Origin: Aldehydirespirator sp965116965
GTDB taxonomy: Bacteria; Actinomycetota; Acidimicrobiia; Acidimicrobiales; Aldehydirespiratoraceae
Length of the DNA: 64,000 bases
NCBI GenBank assembly: GCA_965116965.1
Contig: OZ220743.1
Location: 2,108,001 to 2,172,000, forward strand
Reading direction: 5' to 3'
The notes under the pieces were generated by a model that did not search any database, was not told the origin of the DNA, and saw nothing but the letters and a program-made list of their open reading frames with translations. Positions 16,401-24,900 of the stretch are shown in pieces. Position numbers and translations under genes: made by a program. Within the stretch, counting starts at the first letter, position 1. Every line of letters begins with the position of its first letter.

Positions 16401-17264
16401 CGGGCCAGCGAGCAGGAAGTCACAGCGACGGCCCTGACCGTTCTCGTCGGCCGGCATCTCGTCAGCCCGCGACGCCGCAGCGAGGGTGTCAAGCGACGCC
16501 TGCGGGGTCAGCCCAGCCACACACCACCGATGATGCTGCTGCAGCCACTCGACCAGAGCCCTCTCAGCGGGCGAATCCACCAACCCCTCTTCGAACCGAT
16601 CGAAACCGCCAGGCGCCACGGCCAGATCGTCGGCGCTCAACCACAACGGATCAGACAGCCGCGGCGCAACCTCACTATCCGCCGTGTCGCAGACGCCCAA
16701 CCCCCGACGCTGCAGCAACAGCCGCTCAGCGTCAGGGTGCATAGGCGGGCACACCCCACGAGCAAGCAACTTGCGCATAACGCCAACCACCGCCGCGACT
16801 GCCTCCCGCTGCGGAAGCCGCTCACCCCTAGACGCCACCCAACAGTTGGTCGTGCGCCGCCACACCGGCGACGGCACCGACCTCAACGAAACCCCCGCCG
16901 ACGCGTAATGGCAGCGCCAACCAGGCCGGGTGAGAGTCGCGTCGCTCCACACCACCCGCCGCCACCTGCGACGACTCCCACCAGCCGACGACGCCCCGGC
17001 TGGTGACGGAGTGTGGCCAGAAGCAGCGTCGGGTATGTCGCGTCGGTCTTGAGGTTGTGTGTTGGTGCAAGCGGGCCAGCGGCTGCACCCCCAGAACTCC
17101 CCGCCAGAGTTCGGGCCTCGCTTAGCGGTCCGCAACACCATCGCAGCGCCACAATCACCGCACACCCTCGACGCAGCAGAAGGCTGGGCCGCTGGATGCC
17201 TCCGGTCAACCACGCCGAGAAGAGTAGACACCCCTTGCTCGTTGCGGTCCCTCGAAGCACGCAC
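13440..17264 (-). CDS. RecQ-family helicase with C4 zinc finger and nuclease-like domain
   Basis: 1274 residues. Order: a topoisomerase-type C4 zinc finger (CGDCGAAM and FWGCSRWPAC, residues ~35-65); an insert with a DUF559/DUF2726-like PD-(D/E)XK pattern (RCDFLLAG, then AAVIEVDGAQHA near 283-300, and GLPTIRVPASE); then a RecQ core with Walker A LLPTGAGKS (~555), DEAH box VVDEAHCVSEWGHDF (~650), LALTGTASQ, and motifs V-VI GMGIDKPNVRWVLHY and YYQEAGRAGRDG (~865). The C-terminal ~350 residues are unassigned. Ordinary RecQ is ~600 residues and lacks the first two parts. With the coupled coiled-coil gene and the island setting, a phage-defence role is likely but inferred. Confidence 0.85.
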   Translation of the reverse strand: MRASRDRNEQGVSTLLGVVDRRHPAAQPSAASRVCGDCGAAMVLRTAKRGPNSGGEFWGCSRWPACTNTQPQDRRDIPDAASGHTPSPAGASSAGGSRRRWRRVVWSDATLTRPGWRCHYASAGVSLRSVPSPVWRRTTNCWVASRGERLPQREAVAAVVGVMRKLLARGVCPPMHPDAERLLLQRRGLGVCDTADSEVAPRLSDPLWLSADDLAVAPGGFDRFEEGLVDSPAERALVEWLQQHHRWCVAGLTPQASLDTLAAASRADEMPADENGQGRRCDFLLAGPAIPAAVIEVDGAQHAQQHAVDAARDRLMRETGLPTIRVPASETFTATGSGLDALQQHLEASVPPKGAGHGPLVWAAVQTHRLVLAICEAISAGWLSGDRWDIGVDDPTGIAPRLLGPYLEMFDALDMLWGDRTVMPAEVGLHGRNTSIVWRRAADCEWTVHEAAEAGPRAESVDVGVRLEPANGPAAELPAGDGEAPLVLIRSAWLPMPTADLVEQTPQRLEPFTGHGEPHTAIRALMRGLFAVAEPRPGQVEAITETLAGRDCVVLLPTGAGKSLIYQLAGLCSPGRTLVVDPLLSLIDDQIESLARHGITRVAGVTQQTARTADVADAYFVFLSPERVQRQRFRDELAEHSTVVPVNLAVVDEAHCVSEWGHDFRTAYLNFGAVLRRVCAGALGPPPILALTGTASQAVRNDMLFQLGIDTVTDNTMIRPQSLDRPELAFHVVVTDPATAAARLRAELAGMHARFDEPAGSFYEPGRGLDTFSGIVFCPTVNGPRGINATRDKVAAVTGETVRFAGTKPKGTGWSQWRDEKARNARRFKDNDATVMVATKAFGMGIDKPNVRWVLHYGLPSSIESYYQEAGRAGRDGRPAQCVLILTEASAASSRRRLDADANLDRGGGARDDISTALWFHGQSFPDPDEEHKQILWAYDLIESGDVAVALGHRDGCVDERALHRLAVLGVIADYTIDGPPQASKATVRYSDPAAEQVLEHLLSYVDRTQPGRVTAVRSGLGLPFTTTRDAVSGCTRALLDLVYETVAQARLRSLREMWLSASDAATSGGDTIRRRVLDYLSEGDASAVLQQLTQRPEFKFSDWIPQWEQIATQQTTTEWRSSAGRLLVSYPDHPGLLATRGLTEALLAGGDAAECEPTLRRSLRQASTAYSTDNADVAGFVQWMLNRLFPTNSSESSPLATLAADGCMGRAGLAAAVVAAARSTPAEETARQWSLTNRDLSATIAARVISDTMLDLTTAAQTAIDKYAQRSNR

Positions 17265-17429
17265 GCGACGTGAATGAGGATGATGCGAAGCACCCCAGAA
17301 GCAACCGCGGTGGCCTAACAGGATCGCGCCCGTTGTGAGCCATCGAAGACTCTTGGATCACCGAGGCGGCTGGGCGCGGCGGTTCGCCTCGGCGCTCTCT
17401 AGCATCGCGGCTGCGGACAGGAGGATGAT

Positions 17430-18752
17430 ATGCGCATTACCCGTTGCCTCTGTTGGGCGCTAGTCGTCGGGTCTGTGTTGTCGGCGTGTGCCGTTGAGCC
17501 CACCCCGGTTTCTGGTGATGCGGCCCAGCCGTCGGCCACGGCGGTGTCAGCGTCCGCGGTGACTGTGCCCGGTGCGGTGGTGCCCGAACCCGAGGCCACC
17601 ACAGCGTCGACCTCGACGACGACCGAGACGACCGCCGCGACTGTGGCGACGGTGGAGCCGATTGAGGAATGGACGCCACAGACAGCGCTGGCGGTGTTGA
17701 GCGATGTGTGTGCACAACCCATAGACGGGCGGGGCTCCTTTGAGGATTGGACTCCGAAGTTCTCGCTGTTGTGCAACGTGGTCGCGGTCGGCCCGTCGGG
17801 AGGCGTGCCCGATATGTGGGGCTTCAACGCCGAGTGCGAAGACCTGCCTGAGCTGGAGTCCGCTTTGGGTTGTGTCGTCTATGACTTGGTGAACTACATG
17901 ATCATCGACTACCAGATTCTCGAGTCGGGCGGTGATCTGTCTGAGACGTGGTGGCTGTGGAAGGCAGCACAAGCCGATCTCGCGGAACGCTGCGAGCGGC
18001 TCGTGTCCAGTGGCTGGGGCGACGACGAGGACCGTGAGCGCTGCGCCGGGTATCTGGCCTCGCTGCCGGTGCTTGAACCTGCAGCGACCGCAGATTCCCT
18101 CGCCGGCGACGCGATCGGCTTTGGGCCCGCTGCTGGGGACCGTCTTGTCGTGGCTGCCGTCGAGTCCGATGACGTGCTGAATGTCAGAGACGAGCCGATA
18201 GGCGCCATCGTCGCGATGTTGGAGATCATCCGGGGAGAGACCGACGAGCGGCTGTGGGTGCTGCGCCCGGACTCCTCGGTTGCCGCGTACCTAGAGGACG
18301 ACGCGGTGGTGGCCACCGGGCGGGCCCGTTCGCTGGGCCGCTCGACATGGTACGAGGTCACGGTCGGCGGCTACACGGGCTGGGCCAGCGCCGCCTATCT
18401 CGCCTACCCCGCAGCCATCGAGGACGTGACCGACGAAGTGACACAAGCCACAGGCGCAATCCCGCAAGCAGCGACCATGGACGAACTGGCCCAAGTCGTG
18501 ATGGAGGCGCTCGGGCCGCGCCTTAGCGGAGAGCCGGTCATTGTGTCGGGTCCGGGCTGGTTCGAAGGGCTAGCAGAGGTGGAGGTCGATTTCGTGGTGC
18601 GAGGCTCGCGGCATTTTGGGCAGCGGCTCTACATCGCCGCCTCCGCCGACATCGACTGGGACGACACCTTTGAGATCATCGACGCCACACTGCGTTCGGT
18701 CAGCCTGCAGACCCTGTGCACGCGGGGCTGGAACGGCCAGCGCTGCCTGTAG
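17430..18752 (+). CDS. Secreted lipoprotein with SH3-like domain
   Basis: 440 residues. A signal peptide ends in the lipobox VLSAC, followed by a Ser/Thr/Ala linker. A middle Cys-rich region (two CxxL-type pairs) precedes a bacterial SH3-like domain (VLNVRDEPIGAIVAML, then YEVTVGGYTGWASAAYLAYP, residues ~245-330) and a C-terminal domain ending with a Cys pair. It is preceded by AGGAGG at 17419-17424. A fragment of the same gene (SH3 end) is found at 29655-29790. Probably an envelope protein binding cell-wall material; no enzymatic motif seen. Confidence 0.75.
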   Translation: MRITRCLCWALVVGSVLSACAVEPTPVSGDAAQPSATAVSASAVTVPGAVVPEPEATTASTSTTTETTAATVATVEPIEEWTPQTALAVLSDVCAQPIDGRGSFEDWTPKFSLLCNVVAVGPSGGVPDMWGFNAECEDLPELESALGCVVYDLVNYMIIDYQILESGGDLSETWWLWKAAQADLAERCERLVSSGWGDDEDRERCAGYLASLPVLEPAATADSLAGDAIGFGPAAGDRLVVAAVESDDVLNVRDEPIGAIVAMLEIIRGETDERLWVLRPDSSVAAYLEDDAVVATGRARSLGRSTWYEVTVGGYTGWASAAYLAYPAAIEDVTDEVTQATGAIPQAATMDELAQVVMEALGPRLSGEPVIVSGPGWFEGLAEVEVDFVVRGSRHFGQRLYIAASADIDWDDTFEIIDATLRSVSLQTLCTRGWNGQRCL

Positions 18753-18978
18753 CTCCGGGCTGCCGTATCGATACAGCAGACCCGCCGCGGGGAGCCTGCC
18801 AACCCATGGCGTGCTGCCGCCCCGAACGTCGGAGTTCGCTGTAGATGCGGCCACAGCCCCGTGCGGCGCTTGACCTGCTGCCTGCGGTGAGGATCGCCGT
18901 CGAGGAGGCGTCCATCTTCAACGGTGAGACTCCCAGCCGTAGCCATGATCGCCGCAACGGCCGACCTCACCGCCGCTT

Positions 18979-19250
18979 GCCCGCTCCGGCAGGGATGATT
19001 CGACGACACCCTCATGGCGAGAAGCACCGCCCTTCTCGTTCCCCGCACCCGCAGGGATGACTCGGCTGTTGACGACTATGAGGCGCACATCGCCACATCC
19101 TCCCTGCACCCGCAGGGACGGCTCTACGCCCGCGGCATCAAGCCACTTGACCCTCGACTTTCCTCCCCGCACCCGCAGAGATGACTCGGGCTGGCGGCGC
19201 GGTGGATTTCTGGGGTGTGGAACTTCCCCTCACACGCCGGGATGACTCGT
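18979..19250 (+). CRISPR. Second degenerate CRISPR array (same repeat family, opposite orientation)
   Basis: Five imperfect units with core CCCCGCACCCGCAGGGATGA followed by CTCG occur with the GGGATGA block near 18992, 19054, 19115, 19178 and 19239 (steps of about 61-63). The reverse complement of the array at 7709 (CCCGCACACGCGGGTATGAG then CCG) is clearly the same repeat, so the two arrays face opposite ways. Units 1, 3 and 5 are the most eroded. No cas genes adjoin. The upstream stretch 18753-18978 holds no gene; one weak further unit may sit near 18930. Confidence 0.5.
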
Positions 19251-19301
19251 CTAGCCCGTCGGCTGTCGGCGTGCTCAAGGCGTCTCGTCAGCAGGCGACT
19301 G

Positions 19302-20081
19302 TCAGATGTCAGACCCCGGATCGGTCGCCGGAGTCGTGTGGACGGCCTTGGGACAGTTGGGGTGGGCGGCCGCGGCGGCTCGAAGCGTGTCCGAGCGCAG
19401 CGCCGCCTCAGCTAGCACATCGGGCGGGCACGCCGGATTTCTCAGTACCTCGCGGGCGGCGGTGGGCCTGTCGAGCAGGACTCGCATCAACGCGGCAGGC
19501 AGGTCGTTGACGCCTGCGAGCGCCACGCGCCAATCGACCTGCCCGACGCCGGGCGGGTCCGGGTCCCATCCGGCCAGGGCTCTCCATCTGGGTGCAGCCA
19601 GCTTCGCCAGTTCCAAGCGGTGGCGCTCCACCATGATGTCTGGGTCGCTGCTGGTGGGCCGAGACGGGAAAGGACGCGCCCAACCTGCCGCGCCGCGGGC
19701 GCGCCCTGACATCTGAGGGTCGGGGCTGTGAGCGGCACGGCGGACCGCTGGCGGCGGACACCACGGAGCGTTGACCGCGGCGGGGTTCTTCATCGCCTGG
19801 GCACCAGCGGCTGTGGCGCATGGCCCACGCGCAGGCAGGGAACGAAGCCGGTAGTGCATCAGTGACGGCCACACCTCGACGGTTGCGGCGATCTCTTCAA
19901 GACGCACCACAGCGGCGCTACGTGCCACGCGCAACGACGCTTTCCGGGAGACCCTCGCACCCTGCACCATTTTCTCGACCCTAGCGAATCCGACGACAAC
20001 CGTGGACTGTCGCAGCGCCCCGACAAGCCGGTCGCCGCGAGGCTGGTCGCATGGCCTCGCCGACTCCACGGGGGCTCCCAA
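19302..20081 (-). CDS. Hypothetical protein with LRV-like repeats
   Basis: Up to 259 residues. The C-terminal half has short helical repeats with the pattern REVLRNPACPPDVLAEAALR and AAAAHPNCPKAV, similar to variant leucine-rich repeats in actinobacterial proteins; an N-terminal echo (CPPPAVRRAAHSPDP) is weaker. The true start may be much later (ATG 19634). No function assigned; part of the N-terminal reading frame may be noncoding. Confidence 0.4.
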   Translation of the reverse strand: MGAPVESARPCDQPRGDRLVGALRQSTVVVGFARVEKMVQGARVSRKASLRVARSAAVVRLEEIAATVEVWPSLMHYRLRSLPARGPCATAAGAQAMKNPAAVNAPWCPPPAVRRAAHSPDPQMSGRARGAAGWARPFPSRPTSSDPDIMVERHRLELAKLAAPRWRALAGWDPDPPGVGQVDWRVALAGVNDLPAALMRVLLDRPTAAREVLRNPACPPDVLAEAALRSDTLRAAAAAHPNCPKAVHTTPATDPGSDI

Positions 20082-20085
20082 GCTC

Positions 20086-20091
20086 TAGCCT
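20086..20091 (+). promoter_or_regulatory. -10 element of the GxxExxY gene
   Basis: TAGCCT lies six bases before the ATG at 20098. No SD precedes the ATG, so leaderless translation is likely. Confidence 0.4.
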
Positions 20092-20097
20092 GTGGCG

Positions 20098-20505
20098 ATG
20101 GCTGAGGCGCCTCGCTCGGCGGAGACGGTGGTGAGGGAGGCAGCCGAGACGGTGTACGCCGCGCTGGGTGAGGGCCATTCAGAAGCCACCTATCACGCGG
20201 CCATGACTGTCGAACTGCAAGAGCGAGGCGTCCGGTACTGGTCCAAGCCCGACATCGTGGTTACCTACAGGGACGTACCCGTCGGCCGGCTCGAGCCGGA
20301 CCTGGTGATTGTCCTGGAGGACGGTCTAGTGGTCGAGCTCAAGAAGGCGCAAAGGGGGCTGGAGCCCGCGAACAAGGCCCAGTTGCGGGCGTACCTGCGG
20401 ACGATGGGCCACGAATGCGGGCTGCTCGTGAACTTCGCGGGGTCCGCCCCAAAGGTCCTGACGGTGCCCGTGGAGCCCGACGCCGACGAATCGGCACAGA
20501 CATGA
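20098..20505 (+). CDS. GxxExxY family protein (PD-(D/E)XK-like)
   Basis: 135 residues with the family-defining GHSEATYHAAM (GxxExxY) and, further on, EPDLVIVLEDGLVVELKKAQ, which matches a restriction-nuclease-fold D...ExK arrangement. GxxExxY proteins are widespread small proteins of unknown role with the nuclease-like fold. The gene is short and appears intact. It stands alone, with the direct repeat at 20605 downstream. Confidence 0.75.
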   Translation: MAEAPRSAETVVREAAETVYAALGEGHSEATYHAAMTVELQERGVRYWSKPDIVVTYRDVPVGRLEPDLVIVLEDGLVVELKKAQRGLEPANKAQLRAYLRTMGHECGLLVNFAGSAPKVLTVPVEPDADESAQT

Positions 20506-20604
20506 GCGTCCGCACAGCACCCTGGCTTCCCGTCGTTATAGCGGCGTCAGCCACTCCCGTCAGCCTCACCGGGCTTCAGGCGGGCTGCTTCGTTGTGAGC
20601 CTCT

Positions 20605-20756
20605 GAAACCGGCAAGTTGGGGTCTGCCTTGCAGGCTGCAGACTGTGGCGGCGCTTGAAGCAACGGTGGAAGCCACGACAACGCTCTGACCTCAATAAAC
20701 GCGATCCGCGTCGTTCTCAGATGTGCAGCAATGCGATTTCAAATGTGCAGCACAAT
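20605..20756 (+). repeat. Long direct repeat, copy 1 (insertion-sequence end?)
   Basis: About 145 bases match 29799-29944 in the same orientation at roughly 80% by eye. Shared blocks include GTCTGCCTTGCAGGCTGCAG, GACAACGCTCTGACCTC and two ATGTGCAGCA/AAATGTGCAG motifs near the right end. The repeated TGTGCAG motif recalls multi-copy terminal repeats of some insertion sequences. Similarity ends just before the coding part of the delta' gene, which seems to have lost its first codons here. Confidence 0.6.
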
Positions 20757-20761
20757 TAGCG

Positions 20762-21781
20762 GTGTCGTCGCCGGTACACGCGTATCTGCTGGTGGGCCCA
20801 CGGGGCTCCGGCAAGCGGGCCGCGGCCGCCGCGTTCGCGGGCGAGCTGATAGTGGCCGCGGACGATCGGGCAGGTTCTGATCCCGACCGGGCCCGGCGGC
20901 ACCGCCGGCTGGCAGGGAGCGAGGAGCACCCGGATGTATTCGTGCTCAGCCCGGCGGGTAACAGCCTGCGACGATCCGAGGAGGTGCCGCAGCTGATCGT
21001 CGAGGCCAGCCGCACGCCGGTGGAGTCCACTCGCAAGGTGCTGGTGGTCGACCGGTTCCACACTGCGACTCCGGCGGCGGCGGCCGCCCTGCTCAAGCCG
21101 GTCGAGGAGCCGGCTGCCACGGTGGTGTGGGTGCTCCTGGCCGAGCAGGTGCTGCCCGAGCACGTCACGATCGCGTCGCGCTGCACCCAGGTCGACTTCG
21201 GCCCCGTGCCCGACGACGAGATCGCCGCGGTGCTGGTGTCGGAGGGCCTGGTAGCGGCCGACCGGGCCGCGCTGGCGGCGGCCGTCGCGGCGGGCAATCT
21301 CCACCGGGCTCGGGTCCTGGCCACCGACGAGCGGGTTGCAGCCCGCCGGGAGGCGTGGTGGAAGGTGCCCGACCGCCTCGACGGAACGGGAGCCACGGTC
21401 GCGCTGCTGGTGGCCGAGCTGCGGGCCATGATCGACGAGGCCTCCGGCGCCCTCACCGAGCGGCACCGGACCGAGATCGCCGCCCTGAACGAGCGCGAGG
21501 AGAGGTTCGGCGTCCGGGGCTCGGGCCGCAGCGCCATCGAGGCCCAGCACAAGCGCGAGCACCGCCAGTTCCGTACCGACGAGATCCGCTTCGGCTTGGC
21601 CACGCTTGCCGCCCGCTACCGAGACCAGATCACGTCGGAACCGCGCGATCCGGCAACAGACCGGAGAGCCATCAGGGCCATAGACCGCCTGCGAGCCACC
21701 TCCGAGAGCCTGATCCGCTCCCCGAACGAGGCGCTCGCCCTGCAGGCCCTGCTGCTGGATCTGCCGCGCTCCGCTTCCTAG
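20762..21781 (+). CDS. holB: DNA polymerase III delta' subunit, 5'-truncated
   Basis: 339 residues from GTG 20762. The clamp-loader pattern is clear: SPVHAYLLVGPRGSGKRAAA (Walker A), HPDVFVLSP, VLVVDRFHTATPAAAAALLK, EEPAATVVWVLLAEQVLPE and TIASRCTQVDF (sensor). Normal delta' begins ~20 residues earlier with a VVGQ motif; here that part is replaced by the right end of the direct repeat, and the upstream reading frame (from ATG 20723) is repeat-derived. The C-terminal half is long and helical. The usual neighbour tmk is absent. Either the shortened protein works or this is a second, dying copy. Confidence 0.75.
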   Translation: MSSPVHAYLLVGPRGSGKRAAAAAFAGELIVAADDRAGSDPDRARRHRRLAGSEEHPDVFVLSPAGNSLRRSEEVPQLIVEASRTPVESTRKVLVVDRFHTATPAAAAALLKPVEEPAATVVWVLLAEQVLPEHVTIASRCTQVDFGPVPDDEIAAVLVSEGLVAADRAALAAAVAAGNLHRARVLATDERVAARREAWWKVPDRLDGTGATVALLVAELRAMIDEASGALTERHRTEIAALNEREERFGVRGSGRSAIEAQHKREHRQFRTDEIRFGLATLAARYRDQITSEPRDPATDRRAIRAIDRLRATSESLIRSPNEALALQALLLDLPRSAS

Positions 21782-21903
21782 ACGGAGCCCTGCGCAACAC
21801 CCGCGTGGTCGCCGGGTGCTCGGGCCCCTCGGCGATCTGGGCAGGCATCGCCGCTCGTGGCTGAGCGCCCTCGTTGTGAGGCTTCTTCTGATCGCGGTAT
21901 TCT

Positions 21904-24900
21904 GTGCATATCGTCTTTTTCGATCAATACGGTCTGCGGCGTCTGGCGGGGCTGTGGAGAGGGGTGGCCGCCGCTTTGGCCGCGGCGGCGTTGTTGGCCG
22001 GGTCGGTCGCGCCGGCGGCTGGGTCTGAGTTCCCGTCTGCGCTTGAGGGAACCGTCGGCGCCACGGTCGCGACCCAGGCGGCCGCCGCAGGCTGGTGGGA
22101 CGGCACCGGCGCTCTCGCACAGGCTCCGCCCGCGATCGCCGAACAGGGACAGTGCGCCGCGCTGGGCGACGGCCGGTTCGTGCTGTTGGGGTCGGGGTCG
22201 CTATCGAAGGTCTGCTACGGCGTCGACGGCTCGTTCGCGGGCTCGCCGGTTGGTGTGGGCTGGGCGGCGGGCTTCGACGCCGAGGGCCCCTTCGTGGAGG
22301 TGCTGCTGGTAGGCGCCGCGACGATGGACCATCAGAGATACCGGGGGTTCGGGGAGCTCGATGTGGTGTTCGGCGGCGGAGCGTTCGCCGCGGACTTCGC
22401 TGGCTGCGAATACCAGTCCGCATCGGGCTGGTCATCATGCCGCACCGTGGCCGCGGGCGCCACGCTGCCTCCCGGCGGGTTCGTCGGCGTCGGGACGGTC
22501 GGCATCGACCTCCCAGCGAGGCGGGCACGCTCATCAGATGATGGGACGGCCACGCCCGCTGTGCAGCGGGCCGCGCTCGTCGCGCTCTACAACTCCACCG
22601 ACGGTGCGAACTGGACCCGCAACACCAACTGGAACACGACCGACCCCGTAGCGGATTGGTATGGCGTCACTACCGATGGCGACGGCAACGTCACATGGCT
22701 GTACCTGTCCCGCAACAGTCTGTCGGGTTCCATTCCCACACAGATCGGCGACCTCGCAAGCCTCACAAGTCTGAATCTAGACCGCAACAGTCTGTCGGGT
22801 TCCATTCCCGCAGAGATCGGCGACCTCGCAAGCCTCACAAGTCTGAATCTAGACCGCAACAGTCTGTCGGGTTCCATTCCCGCAGAGATCGGCGACCTCG
22901 CAAGCCTCACGAGTCTGGACTTGGCCTCCAATGGGCTGTCGGGTTCCATTCCGTCCTCACTCGGCAATCTCACAAGCCTTTACACTCTCCGCCTTAACAG
23001 CAATAGCCTGTCGGGCGGTATCCCTGACGGCCTCAGGAATCTCTCGAATCTCGAGAGGCTCTCTTTGGGCGTCAATGGACTGTCAGGCTCTGTTCCATCC
23101 TGGCTCGGAAGTCTCACTAAGCTGACGCACCTACACCTGAATGGGACTGATTTGTCGGGGGGAATACCACAGGAAATCGGTGACCTCGCGAACCTCGTAC
23201 ACCTAGGATTGCGAGACAACGACCTGTCTGGGGAGATACCGGAGGAACTGGGGAGCCTCTCCAACCTTGTCAATTTGCAGTTGGACACCAACCGCTTGTC
23301 GGGCAGTATCCCCGAAGAACTCAGCAACCTGTCAAACCTGCAATGGCTGAAGCTTGATCGCAACAGCCTGTCAGGCAGCATTCCAGCAAGATTCGGTGAC
23401 CTCACAAGCCTGCAACGTCTACACTTGGGGGGCAACCGCCTCTCGGGACAGATCCCTGCCGGACTAGCCGGACTCACAGACCTCCGAGACTTGTTCCTGG
23501 ACAACAACAGTCTGTCGGGATCGATCCCCGCAGAACTCGGCAGGCTAAGCGGCCTCCGGCAACTCTGGCTGCACCGCAACAGCCTGACAGGAGCAATACC
23601 GGAACAGCTTGGCGATCTGACACTGCTCCATGACCTGTACCTCCGTGACAACAACCTTTCGGGAACGATTCCTTCAACACTCGGCAATCTCGCGGAGCTT
23701 CTCAATCTCTCGTTGTCCGGCAACAACCTGTCGGGAGCGATACCAGCGGAAATCGGCAACCTCATCGGCCTCCGGCGCCTCGACCTGAGCCGCAACAGCT
23801 TGTCGGGTTCGATCCCAGCCGGACTCGGCGGCCTGACGAACCTCAACTATCTCAACTTGAGCGGCAACAGCCTGTCGGGTTGTGTGCCGGCTGCGCTGGT
23901 CTCGGTCAGCCACGTCGCCTTTGATTCGGGTCTGACGTATTGCTTTTCGGCGAGGATGCCGGTCGGGTTCCGTGTCGCTGAGGATCATGGTTCCCGTTCC
24001 GCGCGAGGCGGCGTCGTTGTCTCGCGTTCGGTTGTCTTGGAATACGCCGGTGGTGCCGGTTCGCCGTTCGGGTACAGGGATGTGGCGGTGGAGGTGCAGT
24101 CGGGTCCCAGCGCCGGCGCGAGCGTGCGCTGCCGGGTGAGATCGCTTGCCGCGTTGAGCGGCCTCGATGACGCGCTCGGGTCGTGCCGTACCGATATCGG
24201 CGGTGGTGTGACACTGGTGTACACGGCGGGTTCGTTCGGCCGTGACGACATGTCGCGCGAGGACGAGTTGCGGGTCTTTGTCGACTCGAACCGCGACGGC
24301 ATATGGCAGGACGGCGAACCCTTCGCGGACCTCGCCGCGGTGCGGTTCAGCCACGCTGCGAGACTGGTGGCGCTGGGGGACTCGTACTCCGCGGGCGAGA
24401 ACGGGCAGTTCCGGGCCTCTGGCGGGTTCGGTGCGGGCTCTGATGGGGGGTACTACCTGACCGACAATCCGGCGGCGTTCGATTGTCACCGCTGGAACAG
24501 GGCCTACGCCCGGCTGCTGCCGAGCCTCGAGTCGAGCGTCTACGGCGATGTCGAGACCTATGCGTGCACCGGCGCGATCACATTGAACGTTTTCCATCCC
24601 GACGACCGCGACTACGACGGGCTCCACGACACTCTCGGCGCTCCCCCGCGTCCGTCGGTCCGTCCGCGGCCCGGTGTGCGTGAGACCATCGAGACGAACC
24701 GGCCGTCTCCGGCGGCAGAGCCCTATGTGTGGCCTCCCCCGACCGGCGGTCAGGACGAGGACTGGGAGCCGCGCCAGGGCCGCTCGCTGCGCGATGCGAA
24801 CACGCGGCAGGCCGTCGACATGGTGACGCTCACCATCGGCGGCAACGACTTGGGATTCGCCGATGTTATCAAGTCGTGCTACCTCGGCGGCTGCGCCCCA

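Noticed and set aside
13440..17264. DpdF of a 7-deazaguanine DNA modification system
   Set aside because: No other dpd genes are nearby and the zinc finger and nuclease-like parts do not fit.
20756..22534. 592-codon minus-strand frame
   Set aside because: Arg/Pro-rich antisense frame over the delta' and LRR-RTX genes; no domain content.
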